The notes under the pieces: model-generated | The model's database searches: none | The model's input: only the letters and a program-made list of their open reading frames with translations | What the model was told of the DNA's origin: nothing | In this document: positions 1 to 6,314 of the stretch, piece after piece | How positions within the stretch are numbered: the stretch's first letter is position 1 | How the letters are laid out: each line of letters opens with the position of its first letter | Made by a program: the position numbers and the translations under genes | Source of the DNA: Gammaproteobacteria bacterium | Lineage (GTDB): Bacteria; Pseudomonadota; Gammaproteobacteria; SZUA-229 | Length of the DNA: 7,811 nucleotides | Assembly (NCBI GenBank): GCA_002401185.1 | Contig: NVSH01000002.1 | Coordinates: forward strand, 11,770-19,580 | Direction of reading: 5' to 3'

Positions 1-18
1 CTTATCGTATTGACTGCA

Positions 19-621
19 CTAAGGCGCTGAAGGACAAGCCACGCTAGCGATGTTCGTCGGTGAACGTACCCGACTACGCCCTGTAAAACCAAATGATACC
101 GCACGAGCATCAGTAATCGTATTGCTCGTATCGTAAGTACACACACTAAACTCACCGGCCTGTTGTACATTGTTCGTATCCAGTGGCCGACCGCTGGAGG
201 CAAAAGTCACCGCAGTTATAGCGGTAGAATCGCCTGCAAAGATACCTTCAATCGATAATAATGGATCGTTAAAATTTTCGTGTACACGTAATAAACAATC
301 CGTATTTAAAGCGGCACATGGCGCACCAGTACCAAGACGATCTCTATTTGCATCGTTAAACACTATCCAGCCAATCTGCCATTTTCCCGTATTGCTACAA
401 CTGGTACCATTACTGCTCGCACAAAAGGTAACGCTGGCATTACTTTTAATAGCTTCACTTCGCGCGATATTCAACGCGGCCAGTAACTCATTGCTGCTGG
501 CAATCAGCTGACTCCCTTGCATAAAGGTTTTCATCGACGGTACACCGACCACAAGTAATACACCTACGATAGCCATAGTAATAATCAGCTCAATCAGTGT
601 GAATCCAGTAAGTTTTTTCAT
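19..621 (-). CDS. GspH/FimT-family type IV pilin-like pseudopilin
   Basis: This 200-residue protein is a minor pilin or pseudopilin of a type IV pilus or type II secretion apparatus. It would be processed by prepilin peptidase and held in the inner membrane by its N-terminal helix. The class III leader is clear: MKKLTG, cleaved before F7, with the conserved Glu at mature position 5 (E11) and a hydrophobic helix to about residue 28. A GspH/FimT-type core follows, with the typical GWIVFNDANRD stretch (about 84-94) and a C-terminal FTGRSRV (about 169-175). Six cysteines (C67, C75, C102, C109, C161, C196) could form disulfides in the periplasm. The start is fixed by the leader peptide, although the bases upstream show no good Shine-Dalgarno. 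No other pilus gene lies in the window. Any partners would be to the left, downstream of this gene. FimT, FimU and GspH cannot be told apart here. Confidence 0.9.
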   Translation of the reverse strand: MKKLTGFTLIELIITMAIVGVLLVVGVPSMKTFMQGSQLIASSNELLAALNIARSEAIKSNASVTFCASSNGTSCSNTGKWQIGWIVFNDANRDRLGTGAPCAALNTDCLLRVHENFNDPLLSIEGIFAGDSTAITAVTFASSGRPLDTNNVQQAGEFSVCTYDTSNTITDARAVSFGFTGRSRVRSPTNIASVACPSAP

Positions 622-818
622 ACGTCTAATTTAAGACTAGATTTTAAGATTTGCCAGCATATGGTGACAAGCAGAGGTATATGCCAGATAAAAGGCAACT
701 TTATCGCTAGAAAGGCCGATCCAAACGGGAAACTGACTCGTTAAATGACTGTAAAACAGTTTTTGAAATGACGACATCGAACACATCCGACAGCAGAGGC
801 CATCCTTTGGGTCAGTGT
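622..818. other. Intergenic region between tRNA-Thr and pseudopilin gene
   Basis: This 197-base gap should hold the pseudopilin promoter (minus strand) and the 3' end of the tRNA transcript. I see no convincing -35/-10 pair and no GC-rich terminator. A small AT-rich hairpin (5-bp stem, 3-base loop, 748-760) is followed by four Ts on the plus strand, but no plus-strand gene precedes it. A second weak inverted repeat, GATAAA/TTTATC, lies at about 683-701. No ORF with coding character was found. Confidence 0.4.
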
Positions 819-895
819 TGGTGCCGGAACGCGGGATCGAACCGCGAACATCGTCGTTACGAGTGACGCGCTCTACCAGTTGGAGCTATTCCGGC
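819..895 (-). tRNA. tRNA-Thr (anticodon CGU), CCA encoded
   Basis: On the minus strand the 77 bases fold as a tRNA. The acceptor stem GCCGGAA/TTCCGGC has 7 of 7 pairs, the D stem is GCTC/GAGC, the T arm is CGCGG-TTCGATC-CCGCG, the discriminator is A73 and CCA is encoded. The anticodon loop CTCGTAA gives anticodon CGU, which reads the Thr codon ACG. The variable loop ATGTT carries G46, the base that TrmB (also in this window) methylates. Two features are irregular. The D loop has nine bases, with an extra C before A14. The anticodon stem CGTCA/CGACG has an A31-C39 mismatch where an A-U pair is expected. A15 and U48 can still form a Levitt pair, which supports a real fold. The gene lies 45 bases downstream of thiO on the same strand. 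No separate promoter was identified. Confidence 0.93.
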
Positions 896-940
896 TTACT
901 TCAAAGTGATTTTCCTAACTCACGACACGACCTTCATGAA

Positions 941-2038
941 TCAGTGCGCCGCCTGCATAGTATAGGGTATCGCATCACACCATGGCTCTCTATTTAATAT
1001 GACATCGACCATCAACTGAGCAGATGCCGCGCCTAAAACGATACCATTTCTGAAATGCCCAGCATGAACATACAAACCTTCTACATCATCATGTTGGCAG
1101 ATATATGGAATACCCTTTTCTGTACCCGGCCTCAATCCAGCCCATTGCCGCTCTATCTTCAAGTCAGCCAATAGCGGAATCAACTGCACAGCCGCCTGAT
1201 GCAATTCATCTAATGCCGAAGACGAGGTGGATTTATCAAAACCAATTTTTTCCAGCGTGCTGCCAGCCAGTATCCGTCCATCCTTACGCGGGATAATATA
1301 ATGACCCTCTGCCAGCACAATACGCTTCACCAGATCAGGCTCACCGTTATACATTATCATCTGCCCTTTCACCGGATTTACCTTAACGGATGCTTGCGTA
1401 ACCGAAAACTGCGCGGACCATGCACCACTGGCGATGACGACTTTATCCGTCGGATAATTTTCTTGCCCGGTTTTTACGCCGGTGACTTTACTACCATCAG
1501 TGATAATTTCTTCGACCGTACAATGCTCTTGATATGGAATAGACAAGTGCTCAAACGAAGCCTTTAATGCAACAACAAATTTTGGATTTCTAATCTGCAG
1601 AATATCAGGCATCCAGATCCCCTTATCTACGGCATCACCTACCGTACTTTCAATCTGTCGGATAGCCGCTTTTTCATCCACATAACGGGCATCAATAGAC
1701 CAACGATCTATCCAGTCGAAGATAACTTGACGCTGTGTCGGATCATCATCAATGACGGTAAACAGGCCACTGTTAATCAACTCGCTGTCGTTGCCGTTTT
1801 CTTCAAACAGTTCTTTCGTTAATGACGGATAAAGTATTTTGCTGCGCTGCGCCAGAACGTTTACCGCATCATCGTAATACCAGGGATACAGCGGCGATAT
1901 AATGCCGCCACCCGCCCAGGAGGACTCACCACCTAACGGGCCTTTTTCTAACAGCAGGACATCAACACCCTCTAAAAACAACTGGCGAGCCGTTAACAGG
2001 CCAATTATCCCACCACCAACAATAATACAATCCGGCAT
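941..2038 (-). CDS. thiO: Glycine oxidase ThiO (FAD-dependent, thiamine thiazole synthesis)
   Basis: ThiO oxidises glycine with O2 to dehydroglycine (iminoacetate) and H2O2, supplying the C-N unit of the thiazole ring in the cytoplasm. The 365 residues are normal for the family. The N-terminal Rossmann FAD site is GGGIIG (8-13), with an acidic residue ending strand 2 (E31). The ThiO/DAO signature GGESSWAGGGIISPLYPW spans about 36-53. The C-terminal half carries H246-Y247, R303 in GLRPGT and R330 in GHFRNGIVLG. These correspond by pattern to the substrate-pocket His/Tyr and the two arginines of Bacillus glycine oxidase. The start is the ATG five bases after the stop of the MscS-family gene, with no strong Shine-Dalgarno, so translation is probably coupled to that gene. 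Its partners thiS and thiG lie about 3 kb away on the other strand. Other DAO-family amine oxidases are less likely given this context and the SSWAGGG motif. Confidence 0.94.
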   Translation of the reverse strand: MPDCIIVGGGIIGLLTARQLFLEGVDVLLLEKGPLGGESSWAGGGIISPLYPWYYDDAVNVLAQRSKILYPSLTKELFEENGNDSELINSGLFTVIDDDPTQRQVIFDWIDRWSIDARYVDEKAAIRQIESTVGDAVDKGIWMPDILQIRNPKFVVALKASFEHLSIPYQEHCTVEEIITDGSKVTGVKTGQENYPTDKVVIASGAWSAQFSVTQASVKVNPVKGQMIMYNGEPDLVKRIVLAEGHYIIPRKDGRILAGSTLEKIGFDKSTSSSALDELHQAAVQLIPLLADLKIERQWAGLRPGTEKGIPYICQHDDVEGLYVHAGHFRNGIVLGAASAQLMVDVILNREPWCDAIPYTMQAAH

Positions 2039-2043
2039 CGTTT

Positions 2044-3783
2044 TTATGTTGAGGGCGAGGTGGCTGACAGCTCAGACGCTTGATTTAAATTGATTGTTTT
2101 TACTGGCACGGTCAAGCTAGCGCCTGCTGATTCGATAATATCATTGATCTTCAAATTAATATCTTCTCTGTGCTCAAGGTACACAACAAAATCTTTTGTT
2201 TTAATATAAACAAAAAACTCAAGCTCCTGCGCATACTCACCGAATTCCAGAAAACTTACCCTGGAACTTTCTTCATCGATAAACTCATTGGTATCGATTA
2301 ACTCACGTATATTGACAAGCACTTGTTTTACCTGAGAAGGTGTATTGTTATATGATAATCGCAAGCGTGTGCGGTACAGTATCTTGTCGCGTTGCGTTAA
2401 ATTTTCTATTTCGCCCGAAGCAAACAAGGCATTAGGGATATGCACCACTGTTCGCGCTGGCGTACGCAACTGCGTCGACCGTAAACCAATCTCTTCAACC
2501 GTACCCATGGTCTTGCCAAATTTACAAAAATCGCCTACATGCACGGGTTGTGATGCATAAATGGTAATAGAGCCTATTAAGTTTTCCAGTGACTTTTGCG
2601 AAGCCAGTGCAATCGCGATACCACCAACACCCAAACCCGCAAGAATCGTGGTCACCTGGTAACCTAAATTATCCATCCAGCTGATTATCGCTATCAAGAC
2701 AACAACAAGCTTTACGCCCGTTGCAGCAGGCTTTAACAGCACAACAGCGTCTTTCTGGCCGTTACGGCTCATACGATCGGCCAACCTATAAATAATCAAA
2801 TCGACAACGCCGAGCAATACCCACAGTACGGCTATGATTAAAAAGGTCTTTGCTTCAAAAACGGCACGAGCGACCAATGATGGTGCAATCAAATTAAAGG
2901 TAGCGCGGAAAAATAAAATGGTAATCAACAGCCGAAGCGGACCAACCACAAATTTTTGCACCCGCTGTTTATTGAAACGCTGATTTCTTTGCAAGATCTT
3001 TACGATCACGTAGGTGATCAACAATGCGATGAGATAACCGGTAAGCAACAACCCGATCATCATGATTAACTGCCAGACTTCAAACCCGAAGATTATATAG
3101 TGAGGGAAAACATGAGATAACTTGTTGCCAATAAAACCGTAACCAAACTCTTTATCTAACTGCGGGATTATCGCGACGGTCGCATTTGAAATTTTCCATA
3201 TTGAAACGCCATCGCCTCGTGGCACATGCTGCATCAAGATATCAACAGGGCCCGTCTTTGTTTTCATCGTGGTTATGCGATCACGGTATCGCGGCAGACC
3301 ATCTTCCCTATGCCCCAACGGATCATCGCTTATATCTTCAAAATCAATAGTCATCGCCCGTTTGGCTACGATCACTAATTTTTTAACAAGCTCTGGGCCA
3401 TCCAGTGCCGGGTCGAGCGAAAACGGCAAATTTCTCAGATCAAGGTAATTAACTGCACGTTCATAGTCGCCCTCTCTCACCGCAAGCGCCAGCGCGATAA
3501 GGCTGGAACGAGGCGTGGACCGATTGTATTCATCGTAAGGCCCCGAAACAGGTGCTTCAGCCAACTTCTTAAACGCAGCTTCCTCGGCATGTTGCTTCGC
3601 AGCCAGATCTTTTAATGTCGGCGCTGGAGGTAGGTCTTCTAGAGCCGGCGCAGCCGTTTGCTGTTTTGCCTGTGTATCCGTCGCTGCTTCTTTTTTTATT
3701 ACATCTGGCTCAGCCGCATATAAAACACCGGATAAAACCAGAGTAATAAAAAATGATATGACACCGGATTGTAAACTTTTCAT
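2044..3783 (-). CDS. MscS-family mechanosensitive ion channel with N-terminal periplasmic domain
   Basis: This 579-residue inner-membrane channel would release solutes when membrane tension rises. A signal peptide spans about 1-23 (cleavage near LYA). An Ala/Pro/Lys-rich linker (25-80) follows, then a periplasmic domain (about 85-225) with the pattern EGDYERAVNYLDLRNLP, which I know from other long MscS-like proteins. Membrane segments lie near 229-264, 280-300, 312-332 and 346-369. The pore helix with GVGGIAIALASQKSLENLIG (about 385-404) and the MscS beta domain (about 405-470) with a C-terminal alpha/beta domain follow. I chose the ATG at 3783 because GAGG sits nine bases upstream (3793-3796) and a clean signal peptide results. 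An ATG at 3798, with AGGG six bases upstream, would add five residues. The ATG at 3927 is unlikely because it overlaps the previous gene. The gene is second in the apparent operon and five bases before thiO. Its specific conductance and gating signal cannot be predicted. Confidence 0.92.
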   Translation of the reverse strand: MKSLQSGVISFFITLVLSGVLYAAEPDVIKKEAATDTQAKQQTAAPALEDLPPAPTLKDLAAKQHAEEAAFKKLAEAPVSGPYDEYNRSTPRSSLIALALAVREGDYERAVNYLDLRNLPFSLDPALDGPELVKKLVIVAKRAMTIDFEDISDDPLGHREDGLPRYRDRITTMKTKTGPVDILMQHVPRGDGVSIWKISNATVAIIPQLDKEFGYGFIGNKLSHVFPHYIIFGFEVWQLIMMIGLLLTGYLIALLITYVIVKILQRNQRFNKQRVQKFVVGPLRLLITILFFRATFNLIAPSLVARAVFEAKTFLIIAVLWVLLGVVDLIIYRLADRMSRNGQKDAVVLLKPAATGVKLVVVLIAIISWMDNLGYQVTTILAGLGVGGIAIALASQKSLENLIGSITIYASQPVHVGDFCKFGKTMGTVEEIGLRSTQLRTPARTVVHIPNALFASGEIENLTQRDKILYRTRLRLSYNNTPSQVKQVLVNIRELIDTNEFIDEESSRVSFLEFGEYAQELEFFVYIKTKDFVVYLEHREDINLKINDIIESAGASLTVPVKTINLNQASELSATSPST

Positions 3784-3792
3784 GACATTTAA

Positions 3793-3796
3793 CCTC
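3793..3796 (-). promoter_or_regulatory. Ribosome binding site deciding the MscS-family start
   Basis: GAGG on the minus strand lies nine bases before the ATG at 3783 and supports the start that gives a normal signal peptide. A competing AGGG at 3805-3808 could serve the in-frame ATG at 3798. Confidence 0.5.
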
Positions 3797-3829
3797 ATCG
3801 CCAACCCTGACGGCGCAGGGAATAAAAAT

Positions 3830-4936
3830 CTATTCGCAACTAGCGTTTGCTTTAATCTCATTGGGTGCATATCCAATATATTTTTGACAGTAACAACGAT
3901 GCTCGCCCTTACGCCAAAACTTATCACACATTCTTACCATTTTTTGTCTTATCTCCGTCGCAATCTGTTTCTGCCTGGTTAAACTGGCAGCGATAGCCGA
4001 CGCTTCAACTCGGCGTGCTTCCTCTGAGTTTTTTTGTGCAACGAGTCTTTTTTGTTTTTCTCGCTCTGCCTGCTGCTGCTGTTGTCGTTTCTGCACACGT
4101 TGCTGCTGCTTTGCTTTTTGCGCGGCACCTTCTCTTGCTTTTTGCTCCGCCCATTTCTTCTCTTTCATTTTTTCCTGATTAACCAGTTGCACAATCCACG
4201 CTTCCGCATTGTTTTTTGCCGTAACATTCGCGCAATCATATTCCACTGATTTTATCGTTTTATACATCGCTGGCGGCCCCGTCCAGCATTTTATTCTTGC
4301 GCTTAACTCTTTTTGTTCAACGAACGGCTCGTCTACATTAGGCGCCAACGAAACCACAGCCCCAACAGGTATAAGCGTGCTATTTAATGCTAAATACATG
4401 TCCTTAAAATCACGAATATCATAGTTTAATTCTAATGGCACCTGTAATGTTTTCAACGTTATTTTTAAACGTCGACCTTGCTGCAAAGACAGTAAAGTAG
4501 CTTCATCTAAGTGCATGACGAACGTGGCCGAATGACTAATAAAACAAATATTTTTCTTTACCAACAAGCCCTGTTGTATAAAACGATTGTGCTGTTGCTG
4601 ATGATTCAAGCACCATTTAAATAACGGACTTTGTTTGCCGTCTATTTTAACGTCGATGATTTCCAGATGATTATAAGACTTAAGGTTCTCAGAGGCCGCA
4701 TCACGACGAACCATCAATTTGAGCGCTGTATTATTAAACTGTAAATGATAAGAACGACCTTCGTCATCAGCCACTGATTTCGTTGCTGTGACTTTAATTT
4801 TGTCGATACGCCAGTGAGTATCTTTACCTATGTTCAGCTTGATACTCTGCACATATGGCTTCTCATTCTCTAGGGACAACGCATTGAAAGTAGATGCAAA
4901 AAAGACAATAAATATGAACACGAACCGATAAAACAT
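3830..4936 (-). CDS. Secreted coiled-coil protein of unknown function
   Basis: I do not recognise this 368-residue protein. A signal peptide is clear (residues 1 to about 19, MFYRFVFIFIVFFAS and a small-residue end), so it should be exported. Residues 20-235 look globular and mostly beta. They hold C109, C131, C217 and C235 and have a loose resemblance to IalB-type periplasmic domains (a Cys pair, then LxxLQQGRRLKITL and hydrophobic strands). That is only an impression. Residues about 250-335 form a highly charged Gln/Lys/Glu/Arg/Ala helix, probably a coiled coil, with a QQQQQ run at 285-289 encoded by short CTG-like repeats (plus strand about 4069-4111). The C-terminal 32 residues form a compact Cys cluster: C337, C348, C350 and C367 around FWRKGEHRCYC. 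The ATG at 4936 has AGGGA six bases upstream (4943-4947). The gene leads the channel-thiO unit by 46 bases, which hints at an envelope role with the channel. Confidence 0.85.
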   Translation of the reverse strand: MFYRFVFIFIVFFASTFNALSLENEKPYVQSIKLNIGKDTHWRIDKIKVTATKSVADDEGRSYHLQFNNTALKLMVRRDAASENLKSYNHLEIIDVKIDGKQSPLFKWCLNHQQQHNRFIQQGLLVKKNICFISHSATFVMHLDEATLLSLQQGRRLKITLKTLQVPLELNYDIRDFKDMYLALNSTLIPVGAVVSLAPNVDEPFVEQKELSARIKCWTGPPAMYKTIKSVEYDCANVTAKNNAEAWIVQLVNQEKMKEKKWAEQKAREGAAQKAKQQQRVQKRQQQQQAEREKQKRLVAQKNSEEARRVEASAIAASLTRQKQIATEIRQKMVRMCDKFWRKGEHRCYCQKYIGYAPNEIKANASCE

Positions 4937-5147
4937 AAAACTTCCCTGATTTTTTATACGTACACCGGCTTAAGCTTGTAATAGAATCATTGCTTTATTA
5001 ACAAGCAACTTTAAAACACCTATTTAAAACGCAGAAGATTTAAAATTAATGGCCGAATTTATAGCACAACATAAACACTTACAGCCTTTTTAACGAAATT
5101 ACACCGTAATAACCGCTAACAGCGCGACCCAAAACAGGACACTATAC
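4937..5147. promoter_or_regulatory. Divergent promoter region between the channel-thiO unit and thiS
   Basis: Both transcription units must start here, because genes on each side point away from it. The region is AT-rich. For the minus unit, TTGCTT (4990-4995 region, read on the minus strand) followed by a TCTATT-like -10 at 17 bases is possible but weak. For thiS I found no convincing pair. I looked for the conserved TPP-riboswitch stretches (CTGAGA and the GCG-AGGGA core) on both strands and did not find them. An AGGA Shine-Dalgarno at 5136-5139 sits eight bases before the thiS ATG. Confidence 0.45.
4990..5008. repeat. Inverted repeat TTGCTT-N7-AAGCAA in the divergent promoter region
   Basis: This is a perfect 6-bp inverted repeat with a seven-base AT spacer. 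A second palindrome, GCTTAAGC, lies nearby at 4968-4975. The repeat is not followed by a T-run, so it does not look like a terminator. Its position between two divergent units would suit a regulator site, but a repeat this short could arise by chance. Confidence 0.35.
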
Positions 5148-5369
5148 ATGATAACCCTTACCTTGAATGGTGAAGAGCTACAACTCGAAGACAATACTAA
5201 TATCGTGCAGCTGCTACAGAAGCTGAATTTGGAAAATAAACGCCTGGCCGTTGAGATTAATCAACAAATCGTTTCACGCAGTGATTTCAACCATCATATT
5301 TTACAGAACCAGGATAAAGTCGAAATCGTACAGGCTATCGGTGGTGGCTGTAATAACCAGAAATATTAA
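5148..5369 (+). CDS. thiS: Sulfur carrier protein ThiS with C-terminal extension past the diglycine
   Basis: ThiS is a ubiquitin-fold carrier. Its C-terminal glycine is adenylated by ThiF and converted to a thiocarboxylate that gives sulfur to ThiG. The 73 residues match the family through the start (MITLTLNGEELQL), the centre (RLAVEINQQIVSRSDF) and the end (DKVEIVQAIGGG, 56-67). Unusually the frame does not stop after GGG but adds CNNQKY (68-73). As written this C-terminus could not be adenylated unless the six residues are removed. An out-of-frame TAATAA at 5351-5356 follows the GGG codons directly, offset by two bases. This suggests a small indel, a lost stop codon or a sequencing error. 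A proteolytically processed precursor is the alternative. The Shine-Dalgarno AGGA lies eight bases before the ATG. thiG follows after 148 bases, a longer gap than is usual for this pair. Confidence 0.92.
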   Translation: MITLTLNGEELQLEDNTNIVQLLQKLNLENKRLAVEINQQIVSRSDFNHHILQNQDKVEIVQAIGGGCNNQKY

Positions 5370-5517
5370 GGCAACGCTGATTAATTATCACTCCTAACAG
5401 AAGCGCAAAACAAATAGTCCTTAAAATATATAACATGCTACTGCAATCGCTATAAAATCAAGTACAATAACGGCGCTTAAAATCATTTTACAGCTCTAAA
5501 ATCTACGGTTAAAAACA
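5370..5517 (+). promoter_or_regulatory. thiS-thiG intergenic region with possible thiG promoter
   Basis: The 148 AT-rich bases hold no ORF of note. TACAAT at 5463-5468 is a fair -10 hexamer. The best -35 at a suitable distance is CTGCAA (5441-5446, spacing 16), which is weak. TATAAA at 5451-5456 is another possible -10. AAGCGC (5401-5406) and GCGCTT (5474-5479) form a distant 6-bp inverted pair, probably by chance. No terminator with a T-run was seen, so readthrough from thiS is possible. Confidence 0.3.
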
Positions 5518-6312
5518 ATGGCGAACACTTCTACTGACCAGAAACTGGTTATCGCTGGCACAGCGTATACTTCACGCTTATTAGTCGGCACCGGCAAATA
5601 CAAAGATAATGATGAAACACGTCAAGCACTCGAGGCGAGCGGCGCTGAAATCATCACGATTGCTATTCGCAGAACAAACATTGGCCAAAACCCGGACGAG
5701 CCTAATTTACTGGACGCCTTACCCCTGGAAAAATACACCTTGTTACCCAATACTGCGGGTTGTTACACGGTTGAAGATGCGGTGAGAACCTGCAAACTAG
5801 CTCGCGAATTACTGGGTGGACACAAACTGGTCAAACTGGAAGTATTGGGCGATGAAAAAACATTATTCCCCGATACCATCCAAACCTTAAAAGCTGCTCA
5901 AATTTTGGTCGACGATGGTTTTGACGTTATGGTCTACACCAATGATGACCCGCTGATCGCCAAAGAACTGGAAAACATCGGCTGCGTTGCCGTCATGCCA
6001 CTCGCTGCGCCTATCGGTTCCGGGCTGGGTATTCGTAACCCATACAATATTCTTACTATCATCGAAAATGCCAACGTCCCTATCCTGGTAGACGCTGGCG
6101 TTGGCACCGCTTCGGATGCAGCCATTGCGATGGAACTAGGCTGTGATGGCATACTAATGAATACCGCTATCGCCGCAGCACAAAAACCCATATTGATGGC
6201 ATCAGCCATGAAAAAAGCTATCGAGGGTGGTCGCGAAGCCTATCTGGCCGGGCGTATGCCAAGAAAACGTTTTGCTTCTGCTTCATCACCCATTGATGGG
6301 ACATTTTTCTAA
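5518..6312 (+). CDS. thiG: Thiazole synthase ThiG
   Basis: ThiG condenses 1-deoxy-D-xylulose 5-phosphate, dehydroglycine (from ThiO) and ThiS-thiocarboxylate sulfur into the thiazole phosphate of thiamine. It is a cytoplasmic TIM-barrel enzyme. The 264 residues align from end to end with gammaproteobacterial ThiG. Recognisable stretches are [12 protein letters not shown] (19-30), [16 protein letters not shown] (51-66), LPNTAGCYT (76-84) and [16 protein letters not shown] (104-119), where K106 matches the Schiff-base lysine. The phosphate-binding barrel end follows with [33 protein letters not shown] and LMNTAIA. The end [18 protein letters not shown] is typical. The ATG at 5518 gives the usual N-terminus, but no strong Shine-Dalgarno precedes it. 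The trmB start lies two bases after the stop, so the two genes are probably translated together. I see no frameshift and all key motifs are intact. Confidence 0.98.
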   Translation: MANTSTDQKLVIAGTAYTSRLLVGTGKYKDNDETRQALEASGAEIITIAIRRTNIGQNPDEPNLLDALPLEKYTLLPNTAGCYTVEDAVRTCKLARELLGGHKLVKLEVLGDEKTLFPDTIQTLKAAQILVDDGFDVMVYTNDDPLIAKELENIGCVAVMPLAAPIGSGLGIRNPYNILTIIENANVPILVDAGVGTASDAAIAMELGCDGILMNTAIAAAQKPILMASAMKKAIEGGREAYLAGRMPRKRFASASSPIDGTFF

Positions 6313-6314
6313 TT

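Noticed and set aside
748..764. Small hairpin followed by TTTT on the plus strand as a terminator
   Set aside because: The stem has five pairs, mostly A-T with few G-C, no plus-strand gene lies upstream, and on the minus strand no clean T-run follows.
815..997. Plus-strand ORF of 60 codons starting MLVPERGIEPRTSS
   Set aside because: It is the antisense translation of the tRNA-Thr gene, a well-known artefact, and it also runs into the end of thiO.
3784..3927. Upstream extension of the MscS-family gene to an ATG at 3927
   Set aside because: It would overlap the preceding gene by about 98 bases and bury a good signal peptide inside the protein. The ATG at 3783 has its own ribosome site.
4069..4111. 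CTG/CAG-like triplet repeat as a microsatellite or phase-variation tract
   Set aside because: The runs are short and interrupted and change only the number of Gln residues. Triplet changes would not shift the frame.
4034..4249. Plus-strand ORF rich in Leu, Phe and Ser that looks like a membrane peptide
   Set aside because: It is the reverse complement of the Gln/Lys/Glu-rich coiled coil, which gives Leu/Phe-rich nonsense. No ribosome site supports it.
5934..6209. Minus-strand ORF of 91 codons inside thiG
   Set aside because: It is a shadow of thiG, whose motifs are intact in the plus frame.
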